From the NCBI GenBank assembly GCA_019096065.1, contig JAGUCH010000001.1, positions 15,314,001 through 15,378,000 on the forward strand: DNA of 64,000 nt. Direction: 5' to 3'. The notes beneath the pieces were generated by a model, which did no database searches, had not been told where the DNA came from, and saw only the letters and a list, made by a program, of their open reading frames with translations. The DNA is from Paracyclopina nana. Taxonomy: Eukaryota > Arthropoda > Copepoda > Cyclopoida > Cyclopettidae. The translations under genes and the position numbers were made by a program. This document shows, in pieces, positions 1-13,600 of the stretch (within the stretch, counting starts at the first letter, position 1; each line of letters opens with the position of its first letter).

Positions 1-3000
1 TAGTTAAACTGCCACTAGGTATAGTGGTGGTGCCTTGAAATTATCGCAAATGAGAGCAATAAAACTTGTGAATGGACACACGGCCGGCTTTCCCTTTTTA
101 CTTCGACGGTGAAAGGCGGAGCGTGGATGATGGCACAGCAGCCAACTTTGGTGCCCATTTTTTTGCTATCACCAGACCGTAAAAACGAGCATAGAGAGAC
201 CAGCATGCTACTGCATGGTACGTGAAATGGCAGCTCATACTCGGTAATATGAAAGAACTGCCAAGTCGGCTTGAACTTTCTCTCTCCATGTGTCGTGGCT
301 TTCTCATCTCCAACTTTTTCATTCCATTCCCATCTTCATCTACTGTAGCTTGGTGGTGGTGGTGAAATTATGGTATGGCAAGAGAAAGCAAGTACAGTTT
401 CTTTTCTTCAAGTAAATTGCCAAAAGAAATCTCAGCTACGAGTGTCAACGTGGAAAAGGTGACAGGGCCAAGAAGAGCTGTACTAGGTACTGCTTACTTA
501 GGGACCCTTTATGGACCGAAAAGATCGTCTTTCCAAATCATGACAGTGCTTTTCATTATCTAAAAAAACCGGATTGTCTTCTTTCCGCTTCTTTGCGCAA
601 GCTGTTCAATAATAAAAGCCAAAAAAAAAATACAATTGCTTCCGATGATTCTCAGATTTGGTGTAAAAGGTCTTTAGCAAAATTGGTCACATTTTGGTGG
701 CTCGTCAAGACGACATCAGCCATTGGTCAGCCCGACATTGGACATTAATATCCTCTCCCAAAGGACGACGTAAAAGGCCAGAAAAAACCCTGAAGCTGCT
801 ACTGGTCTAGAGTATAATACGAGCCTTATCTGAAACCTCTTTTGGAAATTGCCGACGTAATGCGTTCAAATGGCTTCCAATGAATCAGGAGCCAAATCAA
901 AGACACCTCGATTGTTAGCTGTACCAGCACAAATGGATGTGTTATGAAAATATTACGAGCAATAGCACACGTGACCTTTGTTGACATTTGTGCTGTCAGC
1001 TGCCACGCGACCTGCACGTGGTCAGGCTCTCCTGCTTTCTATATATCCTCTTCTCGAGGCCAAATTCTTGGCCAACATGTTTAGCTTCCTCACATATGAT
1101 GATGTTGTAGTAATAAAATTTCTGCTTCCCCCATTATACGAGTCCCCAGGGCTGCATATTTCAGCCCTTTTTCATTTATGGTCACCAAACTGGACACAGC
1201 ATATAGTGACCAGATGCTGGCTAAAGGAGAGTATTTTCCCCTTTTTCCAAATGCTGCAATGGACAATTAGTCATGAAGCGTATTACGTATTCTGACACAT
1301 CACAATGACTCTGTTTTGACGCGTCTTTGTTAACCAACATCTATATTCGGGTAGCAGCGCTGCGAGAGATCGATAAACGGCTATGTTCTGACTGATCATT
1401 ATCCTTTTTCTGATACTTTTCTATGGACATTGTTGCAGCTGGAGCAATTGGAAAGGTTTTTTCGGTCTTGTCCCACAGTGAAATTACAACGTTTAGCACG
1501 GTTATACGAGCATTTCAGTCTGTATAGGATCAAAAAGCTGCGAGTTGGGGATTTTTTTCACGCCTTACTAGTCAACTTGCCAACTAATCTCATACTCCGT
1601 TTCTAAACAAATAATAGCATGCGCGCGCGAATCTGATGCTACGCGCATTTAAAATCCCATAGTTCAACATATTCGATCTCAATTATGTATTCTTGTTGAA
1701 TTTGCTTTCTTCACGCAGCAATGACTCCATTTTGGTTCACTTACCACTGCTTTCAGTGTAATAGCAACTGCGAGCATATTTGAAAAATGTCCACATGACA
1801 GATGATCCGGGCCTCATACTGCTATAGCTGCGTAAGCTATTTTTTAACACGTAATAGCTAAATGAAGGTCCCTTGGGAAGCCACGGTAATATGTATTGTG
1901 AAAGCTGCGAGAGCGCAGATCTGTTTATCTTCAACGCGGATAATTCTCTCCTTTCCAATTGGGAGCTCGACTATGATAATTTCACGCTTTCTTCCCAAAT
2001 GCATATTTGGTGCTTTACTAATGAACAACATGTTCATGAAATAGGATTTGTTTGCCTATTTGCTATTATACCGGATGGTGGGTGTCAAATCCCATTAATG
2101 AACTTGGAGCACATTCTTTGTCCGCAGTCCCCCTTTTATGCTACTTTTTTCGGCTAGTTTCGAGAGAGCAAATAAAAGGATTTTCGAGTAAACTTGCAGC
2201 ATTATTCTCTCGAATATCTTCTTCTTCTGCTACAAAAGGCGAATAATTGCATTTTGAAATGCGTCTCGTCACTGTTTAATATGTTTGGTTAATGCAGCAA
2301 TTATCTTTCATCTCCTATTTCCATAAACATTTTATTCCACGACCCCTTTTGCACAAATTCTTGGAATATCAATTGAGCTAAACTGCTACTTTTATGAGCG
2401 GTAGTTATCTTCTTCTGTGGAGTTAAATGCATTGCAGTCGCCATTCATTTCTTGAATTCGAAAACCATATATAGCTTATATGGCCGAGTTATTGCCTCAG
2501 TCGTTGCAATTAATATTGTGCGCGTCTAGTATATTTTCGTGAGAGTGACAAAGCTGACAACGAATCTCTTGGATGTATAATAGCTGGCGGTGAGTAAGCA
2601 TAAAGCTTGGTGATACTCCGCGTATACAGAGTGCCATCTCTGGTATGGTGACACCATTGAGGCTCAATTGTACGAACACCCGCGCAAAATTTCCCTTGAG
2701 TGCTGCTAGGTGTGTCCAGTCTAAGGGTCGCCTCATTGAGCACATGTCACATTCACTCAAGTTCGATCCAATCCAAATCCCAAATGCAGATCGAGATGTA
2801 AAGATGACAATGGAAAATTGACCCAAATGTGCCGATGAAACAATGCTTTTCCCTCACAAAAGCAGGCTTTTCGTTTTTTTAATGCATGTTATGTCCATTC
2901 AATTTTCTGCTGTGGAGTTGCATTTTTAAGGAGGTAATTTCCTGCATCGTCATGACATTCTTTGGAAGGGCGCATTACGAAACCAGTTAATTGAAAATTG

Positions 3001-6000
3001 ATTTTCCTCATAAGGTTAAACATCATCCTGAGCTTTTGTGTGCGCACACAGTGTAGTAACCTTGAGAAGGGTAGCAAGCAAGTGAGTGAATTTTTAATAG
3101 TTGATGACAGCAGTTTCTTTGTCAGCTAAAGCTCATTATAATTTTTGTGCCAAACAAAAGGATCCCCTTCGTCGTCTTCGTTTCCAGCCCAATCATGATG
3201 ACTTGGCTCCATTCCAAGAGGATCATCGTGGAGAAGACCAAAAATGCGCCCTATAAATTGCTTCATATGCCCTGATTTGCATTTTTGTGCTACTCAAAGC
3301 GAGGCAAGGGGGACTTTTGCTCCGGAAGCCCATTCATTTTTAATGGTTTCATCTTCTATCTATTTTTTTCCATGAGAATCCCCTCGCCGCTATCTGAGGG
3401 CATTTAAAGAGATTCACACGCCATGCCGGTATTATTTATGATATCATGACAGACGCGCAATTTGAGCTCTGACTGATGATATAGCTCGTCTTTTGTGCTC
3501 GGGAAAAGTCCCTTATTTCCGCCACTTTTACCTGGCATGCTAAAAAACCATTTCTCTCCAAAATATTGAAAAATTCTTAAATATCTAATTAGGCAAAAAC
3601 AAAAAATACTAAACCTAAGCTTTTCAACTCGAGAACATTTTCTAATATTTTGTGATTGCTCAGGCATTGTTGTCAAGAATAATTTTTATTATTTATGCAT
3701 GAGGATTTTCATGGTCTGCGACTGGTGCCACAGTGTGTGGCCATCATCATACAATATAATATGTCGTCACGGATCTTCTTGAAAGAGATACTAGTCGTTT
3801 TATATATGTTGGGTGCCAACAACTTTATCATGGCCCCCCACTGTTGGATTGCTCGATTCACCCCTGTAAATGTGCTACCGGTGGCACGTGACCTGCCCAT
3901 TTCTCACATTTATGGTATAAAAATCCCTGCTGCAGTAGCGAGCATCATATCTATTTACATTTGATCTTTTGCGCCCCCCATTTGTAAACACAAATGATCA
4001 TCCTTCATGATTTACATTTTTCACCAATATCCAGATTTCTCTCCTAGCTCTGCATGGTAAACACTCTTTTTTGCATGACTGATGACTTTTAAAGCTGCAA
4101 TCCGGCGCAGATTGAGATGCTTATCGCGAGGTTGCGCGCGTCTCTGTTGACAAAGCGAATTTCCGCCGCGATTTGTGTGACTGTTGACCTCAAAATCGGT
4201 ACATTAGTGTATTGGAAGCCGAGCTGCAATCCTTTCTTCTTGTCTTAGGATAAATGGATCCTTAACATTCATAGCAGGTAGTTTGTGGCCCCAAAAGGAG
4301 AGCGTCGTCAGTAATTTGGCCATCAGTCTTTGTTGAAGGCGCATGTGTCACTCCACTGTGGATAGTTTACTGCTGACTCGCCCCCTTAATTGCCCCAAAA
4401 CGAGAATTTCCATGGCCTTGAAAAAATTGAAGTAATAGCAGCAGCAGCAACTATAGCAAACTCACGCGGACTCAGTTCAGTTGTGACAGTCAATAAATGC
4501 TTCGGTTCAGCCATTCTTCAACTTGTCAATCTCCAGTGACCTGACCCAAAAATGCGCAGCTTTTTTGCGCCATCATCATTGCCACAGGCTGATAACAGTG
4601 GGACTTGGTTCTAAATTACTTTTTTCGCTTTGAAATGCAAGCAATGAATCCTCAGCTTCAACTGGCCATTTTCTGAGGTAATTTGATGCAAAGAATTCCC
4701 ATGAGATGGGGCCATTTTTCTCATTTCCACTCAGAGCAAAGATCGAATATCATAAATGGCAGAAATCAAGGAAAGCTTCCAGCCACAAATGTGGAAATAT
4801 GAATAGTGTATGCAGTTCATTGATGCTAAAAGGCTGCCATTGAAATGGTGTCATTATAAGACAGTTTTCAATTGCAAAGATTGTCGTTTTTAATTTGTTC
4901 TGCTTGAACAAATTTCTGGTTGTTGTGGCTATCTCATAAAAGCGTTTTTCTGCCTTGTCCTTGAAAAATCAGCAGGTATTCCACAAAATAGTAGCATGGT
5001 AGCTTGTAGTTGAGGTAAATCTAAGCCATATTTTTCCATGAATAGTCGAGTAGATGAGAGTGATTTGGAGGGACACAAAAGTGGAGGGTCAAGACTTTTC
5101 TGAGGATTTACAGCCGTCGAAAAATGCGCGAACAACAAAATCTAGTGGTCAATCAATACTTGTGTGATGCTGCCGCGCCTTGAGGTGAGTTATGTCCCTC
5201 AGAGCTCAACAAAATTGGAATTGAAAGCACCTTCCTTTATGTGGTGGACCTTCTTGTCAAATACAGGGTCTCACTCAACTATAGATAATGTGAATGAAAT
5301 GGGCCACAATGAACTATGTTCACCTCATCCATTTTTAGCTTACAAAGTAGAATGTTTCCTGAATTTCATAACTATTGTTTTACCTTGAAAGAAGGTATCT
5401 TTTTTTCGTAGGACCCTGTCTCAGTTTTGGGCCAGAATATTTGCCAAGGATTTGTTGAGTAAGCTCAACCAAAACTCCTGCAGTGACAATAGCTCAGGTC
5501 TAAGCCTCAATATGAGTTTTTTTCGATGTGGGTGGCACCAAAAATGATCCATTTTGGGACCCTAGCCTAGCATACTACACTAATAGATGAACAGCCCCCC
5601 TCGGCTGCAGCAGCAAAGATAGTAAAATGTCTCTTCATCTCGAGAAATAGAGTAAAGCTTGAGTACCTTTACAAATGAATTCAAGAGCTGGGGGAAAAGT
5701 CAAGCAAAAAAAAAAGAAGTTTTGAGGACTCTTCAATTAGTCAACCTAAAAAAGGTCCTGAACCGTGGATCCTTTCGGCCGAGCAAAATGCTCAAAATTA
5801 CATAGATTAGCTAGGTATGACTCCTCCCCAAAAAAGTGAGCTCTCTATTTCACATGCATTCTTCAGAAAAAAGACACAAAACAGGAGTGCCATTTGAGCA
5901 CACACAAAAAGAAGTCGCTAGCAAGCAAGGTGGACAGAAATCGATTTTGTCAACATTTTTGTATGCAAATGGAGGAAGAAGCAGGGGCTTTTTTGCATGC

Positions 6001-6730
6001 TGTCTAAATCGGTTTTGATTCAGTTCCATGACATGATGACAATGTTAGACAGATGTCAATACGAGCGCACTTTTTCTGACTCCTCTGTATAATATCAGAT
6101 GCGATGGTTGAATATTGATCATCAATCAACGATTAGAAAGCAGCTGGGAAATTTGCAGTCGCTCTAGTTGCAAATGATGAAACTATTCCAGGTCAATTTG
6201 GTGACAAAACGCTGTGTCGATGGCTTTTTGTTCCAATTCTCAAATTGCGGTCACAATTATTTACGAGCGCTTGCAAACAGAATTTCCATTTCCGAAGAAG
6301 GAAACATAAACCGAAATTAAAGCTAGCAATTTTGGTGCTCGGGGAATGGACACTTTGAGTCGTTTTTTACCTTTCGAAAATTGTAATCTGCGTGTCGAGC
6401 AATAAGTCTTCTCTATAGGTGACAACTGACATGGGTTGTCACAAAGAAGTAAATGGTTACGGCATTTTTTGAAGGGACAACTCATGGTAGGAATTACTGC
6501 TACGTTCTTTTGGCGGCCAAATGTCCAAAAAATGAATAGCAGGAGCCTTTTGTAAGGCTTATCTCAGGTAGCAGCCAAAAGTGCAGCACTTTGGTCCAAA
6601 AATGAAAAATAAGCTCTTTAATATGTGCTCTTTGTGCCGATATTTGCCTATTATGCGCTAAAACACGCCCTCACTTAAGAGCGAGGCCAAAAAGATAAGC
6701 TTGCTGAAACATTTATAAATAAGACGCTCA
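1..6730. other. Intergenic, downstream of spalt; no gene recognised
   Basis: AT-rich sequence with many stops in all frames. Open frames are about 110 codons or shorter and none shows a known domain. A CpG-rich patch at about 4080-4180 contains AGGTTGCGC. No RNA gene was recognised. Confidence 0.7.
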
Positions 6731-6749
6731 AATAAGGGTGCGAGACACA

Positions 6750-6755
6750 TTTATT
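6750..6755 (-). terminator. Candidate poly(A) signal of spalt
   Basis: The minus strand reads AATAAA here, about 660 nt after the stop codon. It is followed by a GT-rich stretch (TGTGTCTCGC), as expected downstream of a cleavage site. It is the only exact AATAAA I found between the stop codon and this point. Longer 3' UTRs remain possible. Confidence 0.45.
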
Positions 6756-7164
6756 CACATAGTAATTGGCTGTTGACGAGAATAGCTGTTGTTTCATATA
6801 ATGGTGCTATACATTTCTTCCGTTTTTTATGATAGTAGTGTGACACGACACAAGTTTAGTTACTAGAAATTAAAAGACTTCTTTTTTTGTGCTTATATCT
6901 GCCAGCTAAAAATTAAAGTAGTAGCATATTGTTTGCTCTTGAGATCCTGGACACGCAGAATGGAGATGATTTAGACAAGTAGCTTAAAATGAGTTATTCA
7001 TATGTACAAATAACAACATTTACACACGACGACAGAAATTCTAAGTTTGGGTGGTGGTGGTGGTTGGTATTTGGTGGGGATTCAATTTAGTAGTATTTGT
7101 GGGGGCGATGATGCGGAGATTTGCTTTTCAAGCAAGTGTCCGAGTTATCAATAGTTGATAATAA

Positions 7165-7214
7165 CAATCAATAATAATAGTAGTAGTAGCATTAATAATG
7201 ATAATAATAATAAT
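7165..7214. repeat. ATA/TAG trinucleotide microsatellite in the spalt 3' UTR
   Basis: An interrupted series of AAT, TAG and ATA units in the inferred 3' UTR. It is simple sequence with no coding role. Confidence 0.85.
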
Positions 7215-7413
7215 AGAGGAATCACATCGAAGAGAATGGTTTTTTGTTATATCTTCAAGCAGTTTTCAGCATCACTACAAGTCTGGTTTTGTCACTAAGA
7301 GTAGTAGTATAATGCGCTGTATGTACACCAAAATCGAATTAAAAGCGTTGTCTTCTATTACACAGTCACGGCTGCGGTCTCCAGAGTTCGCTTCGATTCC
7401 TTAATGACTAGAA

Positions 7414-7620
7414 TTAATAAATCTGCTCTGCACGCTTGGGATCGTGTTTGCATACCTCTTTAGGCTGTGTTTGCTGTGGCTGTTGGAATTGGTAGGACAG
7501 GTCTTGCCGAACTTGGAGGAATTCTGAGCTCTGCAGCAGGTGATCCGACATTCTGCGACCTCGATGATGGTGAAGGCTGCTGCTGCTGCTGCTGCTCCAC
7601 ATGTGAGTTTCCATGTGAAC
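7414..7620 (-). CDS. sal: spalt terminal coding exon 6
   Basis: This 207-nt exon encodes residues 1373-1440 and the TAA stop (7414-7416). The acceptor is TTTGCGCAG. It begins VHMETHMW, which gives the last zinc-ligand histidines (1374, 1378) and the conserved HMW that ends SALL finger clusters. Vertebrate members usually have G where this protein has E. A run of seven serines encoded by AGC repeats follows, then a conserved RGRRMS patch, then a glutamine-rich tail. The RGRRMS patch supports a genuine C-terminus rather than read-through into an intron. Confidence 0.93.
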   Translation of the reverse strand, partial: VHMETHMWSSSSSSSLHHHRGRRMSDHLLQSSEFLQVRQDLSYQFQQPQQTQPKEVCKHDPKRAEQIY

Positions 7621-10600
7621 CTGCGCAAAGCACACGTTAGCAAAATAATATCAAAAGAGCAGTTTAAGCGGGCGGCGTGAGGTTAGAGGCTGCTGCTGTT
7701 GTTTACCTTGAGGTTGCCCTTGGTGGTGAAGGCCTTGCCACAAACACTGCACTTGAAGGGCCTGTCGCCCGTGTGAGTTCTCATGTGAATTTGCAAGGCC
7801 GAGGCCGAGGAATATGAGCGTTTGCAAATCTCACAATACTTGCTGCTGTGCTTGTGGACAATGCCAAGGTCGAAATCTGGAGAGCAACGAAAAACAGCCT
7901 CTTAACCTCGCATTGGGCTAGCATCAGCAAAAGTGGCTACTCACCAGGCTGCAGCCGCTTCGACATGGGCAACTCGTCGTCCTCGGAGGTCGGCCTCTTG
8001 AGGCCGAGGCCGAGAGTGAGGGCACTGAGGCCGCTGAGGCCGCCGCCGATGGAAGGCGTCGAGTTGTCATTGCTGGTGTCATCGATGTCCCGAGATTGCC
8101 TCGAGCTCGCCGTCGGAGTCTTGGGTTGGTCACAGTCAGAGTTGGGGTTGGAGGACGAGGGCGAGCCCTTCATGTCCCGATTCTTGTGGGTCAGGGCATG
8201 TTGCTTCATGTTTCCCTATAAAAGTAGCAAAGGCTGGCTAGATAAAATCAATGTACTGTATGGCAGATTATTTTCGAAGGCGTTCACATGCGGAATTGTA
8301 TAGGTTACAGTTGCTAAAATTGCATTTCTTAAAAAGATACCTTTGTCGAGAAGCCCCTATCACAAACGGTGCACTTGAACGGCCTTTCTTTCGTGTGGGA
8401 CCGGTAGTGGATCTCCAAGGCGGAATTGCAGGCGAACACCTTGAAGCAGAGCTGACATGTCGTGTTCCCTCGGGCTATGGCTAAAAAATGAGACGTTTCC
8501 ACTATTAAACACAGTAGCACCGGGAGTTCATGCAAGCATCTATCTTTCATTATGTGGCGACCTAACATTAAACTACTTGTCATGGCCCGAATATTCAGTG
8601 TTCAAAGGCCAAAGTACTTCGCTTGATATTAAGGCGCCACGTGTACTCACTCATTTGACGGACGCCAGGCGAGCCGCCCGGCGCGCCGGGCAAACCGGGC
8701 AAGCCGAGCGGGTTAAATCCATGGCTGCCGGCTAGGGCCAACTGAGACAGGACTGAGCCGGCAGCTGAAGAGCCGACCGGCCCACCAGCGCCTGGTGCGC
8801 CCAGTAAATGTCCAGGAAAGGCACCGGCTGGCGGCAACAGGCCAGGAAAGCCAGGGAACATGAGAGGAGACGGCGCCCCGGCCGAGGTCAGCGGATTGCC
8901 ACCGCCCAACGCGGCGACAGCTGCTGCAAATGAGGCAGCTGATGTGACCGGCAGGTCGGCGGGTGCTTGCGGAAGCCTAGGGCTACCGTTGACGTGTTGG
9001 TGACTGTCTGACTTCTTGGCAGGACTTGGTGACCTGTCGTCTCGGTCTTCATGCACTGAAGGCTCAGGGCTGTACTTGGGCGGTGAGACAGGCGGCGAAG
9101 CAGTGTCCTTTCTGCTGCCATTGTTCAGAGGCTTTCCATCCTCCTCCTCCCTCCCACGTGCACTGCTGCTTAAATCCTCAGGTAAGCTGCTGGCCATTTG
9201 CAGTGACAGCTGACTCAGCTTGTCCATTTGAATGGGTCGCACCAGGCCGAAGGGCCGGTCACCCGGAATGCTGGTTGTGATGGGAAATGATGTGTTGAGG
9301 GTTGAGCTGGTCGATGAGGACACAGAGGAAGGCCGGGAGCCTCCATCCTCCTTCTCGTCATTGGTACTGTCCTTGTCATCCTTGTCGTAGAGGTCAGGGC
9401 TCATAGGGCTTGAGCCGTTGCCCGAAGCGGCCCCAGAAACGGGGGGAAAGTAGCCAGGGAGAGCTCCAGGGAAGAGACTAGAGGCCGGATGATGCCTCAT
9501 TGGGCCTCCCATGGGTCCACCCTGGCCAAAGTGCATTGGGGGAAAGTCCCGGATTTCAGCCGCTGCGATTTGCTCCGCAGTCAACTCTGTGGGTTCTCCT
9601 GTGTGGGTGCGTATGTGCTGTTGAAGAACCAGTGCGTTGGCATACTTCTTGTGGCACACTGGGCACTGGTGGAACATCCTCATGGGCGGTTTGGCACGGT
9701 GCACACCCATGTGGGTCTTGAGGTTGCCCTTGGTGGTGAATGCCCTCGAGCAGATGCGGCATTTGAAAGGGCGTTCACCGGTGTGTGTCCGATAGTGCAT
9801 TTGCAGGGCACTCTTGCAAGACAGCACCCTGTGGCAGATCACGCACTCGTTTGGGTCGGACAGCTTGTTCTCGATGTTGTTCACCAGTTGCTCCAACTTG
9901 GTTGTCTCGCTTGACTTTTCGATCTCGATGAGCGACTCCCAAGAGTTGTCGGAGCTGCCCGGTCGGGGCAGCAGGTTGGTGTAGATCATCGGATCCTTGG
10001 CGGGATCAATGGAGGAGCCCATGGAGGCCATTGACGTATTTGGTGGCATCCCTGGCGGCCTGGATGTTGGAATCATTGGCAGCCTTTGCGGGAAGCCCGG
10101 AATGGTGGGGAACAGCTTTGCCATGTGCGAGGGAACCTTGATGGGCTCATCGGTGATCGATTTGGGGCTGAAGGACCGTTCCCTAGACTTGTCCCTGCTT
10201 AAATTCTCCGGCTGTTCGTCCCCGCTCAAGTCGGGGTCCTTTGGCCCCTCGTTGTCGCTATTCTTGTCATCCATGGGAGACTGGCTCCTCCTCATCTTCT
10301 CCTCCCGATCACTGTCTTCGTTGTTGGACGTCCTCATGATGTCCACATCTTCCGACTCCATTTTGGAGGCTGATGAGGGGGGTGGCGACACGGACCGGGA
10401 CCGGGACCTTGACCGCTTCCGTGGTCTGATGAAGCCTAATTGCAGCGACAAGTCCCGTGGAACGTCTTCTCTCTTCAAGGGCTCTGAGGGGAGTGGCGGG
10501 AAGGGAGGGAACAACCCCGAGGGTGGGGGCAGCCCTGATCCCGGGCCACCGAAGGGAAACTTTGGCATGCACAAAGATCCAGGGCTGGTGGCTCCTGAGC

Positions 10601-13600
10601 CCAGGGAAGAAGAAAGCAACTGAGCAGCTGCTGCGGAGACGGGGGGCATACCCTGCAAATTGGGCATATTTGGGAGCTTGAAGCCCGGTGGGAAAATGGG
10701 CGTCATCCCGGCCATGGGGTTGTTCACCAGAGGCCCAACAGGTAGGCCCTTTTTCTCCGCCTCTTCGATCAATTGCAATAATGGGGGGTAAAACTTGTCT
10801 AAATGCTCTGGCACCAGGTTCGGGTTCATCTTGATATTGGGGAACTTGTGCGCATGCCTCTGGAAGTGAACCTTGAGGTTGCCCTTGGTGGTGAACCTGT
10901 TCCCGCAGACATTGCACTTGTAGGGTCGCTCCCCGGTGTGGCTCCTCACGTGGATTTGCAGGGCGCTGTCGGAGCCGAATACCTTGCCGCAGTAGCGACA
11001 ACGATGCTTGAAGAAGGGCTCGCCCTTCTTGTCAAAACCGGGATCCTTGTTGACGCTGAAGTCCGCCAGGTTGTTGGCCAGGAGGCCTTGACTAGCGTTG
11101 TTCAGGATTCCCTGGGCCCGCTTCTGCAGCAGCTCCAGGGAGTTCACGGGTTTCTCGTCGCTGTCTCCCTCAGGGTGCAGAATGATGGACGAGGCCAGAG
11201 AGGAGGGCGCGTTGGGGTCCAGAATCTGGGCACTCAGGGGCAAGTTGGACTCTTGCGAAGCGGCTGAGGTCGTGGTTGGGTTGATTGAGTGCTTGTTGAG
11301 GTCACTGCCTGTGAGAATATTGGAGCTGAGGGACGAGACTTTGGGTGGCATGCTAGGGGGGACCGGAGTGGAATCCATGATCATCCGAGAGAGGTCGTGG
11401 AGGCCGCCACTTTCCTTCTTCGGAGCCTCCAAAGAGTTCTGCTCCTCCATTTTCTTGGCTAGATCTGCGATCGAGGGAATCGGGCTGGCCTCCTTCGAGG
11501 AGGACCGATCCGTGGAGTCGTCTTGCTTTTGGTGTTGCTGCATTTGAGCTAGGATTTGCATGTACAGCAACTGCTGCTGCTGCAAACTGAACAGGGTGGC
11601 CTGCAGCACAGCCAGCTCTTGCACTGACTTGGGACTCGAGGACGAGGCCGTCATGTTTGAGGTCAGCTGGGAAATGGTGAGGCTAATTGTTTTCAGCTGC
11701 TCTGTGATGGCAGTTGCATTGGGCATCATGGGACCCGAAGGGGAGGAGTGGCCTCCAAAGAGGGCTGACAGGCCTCCGGCGGACGGCCTCGCGGATTTGT
11801 CGAGGTCGTCATCGCCTCGGTTTTCATTGTCGGTGTCCTCCATGGCCTCCTCCTCGTCATCGAGGTCGCCCCCTCGGGCCAGCCTCCGCCTTTGGTCATT
11901 GTTGTTGGCGAAGTCCTCGTCGACTGACCTCTTTAAAAAGAGGTTGGGTGGGTGGTGGCCTCCAGAGCCCGCCGAGGCCGGTTCGGACTCCTCCTCGCCA
12001 TTTTCCGAGGCGTTGTCCTCCCTGTGGGCATCACTGAGACTGCTGTGTTCTGGGTCGGAGGATGAGCCTAAGGCAGCCTCGCCAGCCTCTACATCCTCGT
12101 TTGCAGTTTGGTCCTCGCCTGCAAAGTAATAAAGTGAGCTCGGGTTAGAAATGATGGCAAAAAATATCGAGAGATTGGTGCACAGCCAGCACTCTTTCTC
12201 CGGTATTAGGAGCAAAAAATCGATGGCAGCCGTCAACTTGTAATGAGACTTCGCTGTATCAAGAAGATTGGGTTTCAATCGCAAAAGAAGAAGAAGAAGA
12301 AGAAGCTCTATATATAAACAAAGAAGGGCTTCTTCCTCGCACCCAGTTCATGTGAGAACGAAATTATTTTGCGGTGGTACTGCCCTCAGTTGAGAGACCT
12401 GCAATTTGGAAAAGTTATCAAATCCCCCCGCAGAAAAGCTTGTTCATTTTAGTCGAAGCTTCAGCAGCATTCAGATGAACGTAGCACCAAAGAGGGAAAG
12501 CCAAAATTGATATCATTTTCTACTATTGCTCCCCTCCTTCTCCAATCCTCCCTTTTGTATATAAGCATAACATACACTTTTTCAGAGGCAACAAAGAACG
12601 ACGGAGATCTGCATGCACAAGCTCTCTCTCTCTGCATATTCAATAACTTTTCTCATGACTTTTTTAGCATCTGTCGCTTGGGAAATGCACTGATTTCCAT
12701 TTTGATCACGTTTTCCGTCAATATGATTTCTCATAACGGAGAACAAAGCATCTGCCTGCATCTGCCTTAACCAAACACTCATTTGTCAAAAGTCAAAAAG
12801 CCTCCTTTTTTTCTAGCTTGTTCTAGTTGCTCGCCACAAAGTGTTATGATGAGTTTCTTCTCAGCTTTCTCGGCTTTCACTGAACCCTTATGTTTTCCAC
12901 TGCAGCAGTTCATTTGAGGAATGACAAATGATGCTAGCACTGCATTTTTCCCCAGTTATGACTACTCTTTTTCCTAGTTAAAAGTAAATGAATCTTGTTG
13001 AAAGAAGGAGACGAGGAAGATGATGAACCCTTTTTAATTTCAAAATCATTCTGTAGAGTCATGCTGTGCCACTTAACTTTTGAAGAAGAAAATTTCTTTA
13101 CAAGAAAATGGTGAACAAATGCAGCATTCATGCGTGAGATGCGGCTCCCAAAGCAGATGTGATGATCTGCAAAATTGTCCCAAAATTTCCTCTAAACAAG
13201 ACAGAAATAGCAGGAATTTAAAGAGAGTCTTCCATGGTTGAAACAGAGAGATCGCGCGCCACCTGGCGGCCAAGTGAAAAGCCAGTTTTGATGCTCTGCG
13301 AAGAATGGAGTTTGCCGCGGTTACATAAATACCAAAGCAAATGCAAGGCATCCATGCATGACTATTAATTTCCGTCATCATCATTAAATGAAAGGGCAAT
13401 GATTTGCATGAGGAGATCACGCCCTCTTTTCATCTTTTATTGCCTCAACCATGGCAGAGATTCTCAATGTGAGTGAGTGTGTGACCTGAAATGTAGGTGA
13501 AAACGCCGTTTGTTTGCCATTTATTTACTAGCATTGCAGCAAGAAATCTCCGCCTCCCTTTTTTTAAAGCAGCTATCAATAGCAGCCACCCAGTATGAGG

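Larger units (their letters stand above)
6731..7413 (-). other. spalt 3' UTR (approximate)
   Basis: The stretch from the stop codon to about 20 nt beyond the first good minus-strand AATAAA hexamer is the likely 3' UTR. It includes an ATA/TAG-type microsatellite at about 7165-7214 and a CCA-repeat tract near 7050-7066 (read on the minus strand). The cleavage position is estimated only from the hexamer. Confidence 0.5.

Noticed and set aside
7848-8303. Plus-strand frame of 151 codons
   Set aside because: It is antisense to spalt exon 4 and adjacent introns. The sense exons have correct splice sites and family signatures.
9489-12129. Several open frames of 100-230 codons on the plus strand and in other minus frames across 9489-12129
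   Set aside because: They overlap spalt exon 2 and reflect its GC-rich codon pattern. None has a domain, while the minus-strand frame has nine unmistakable zinc fingers across the gene.
12119-12284. Upstream extension of the exon 2 frame
   Set aside because: It lacks an ATG, is preceded by a good acceptor at 12119-12120, and the exon 1 motif joins in phase. It is intron.
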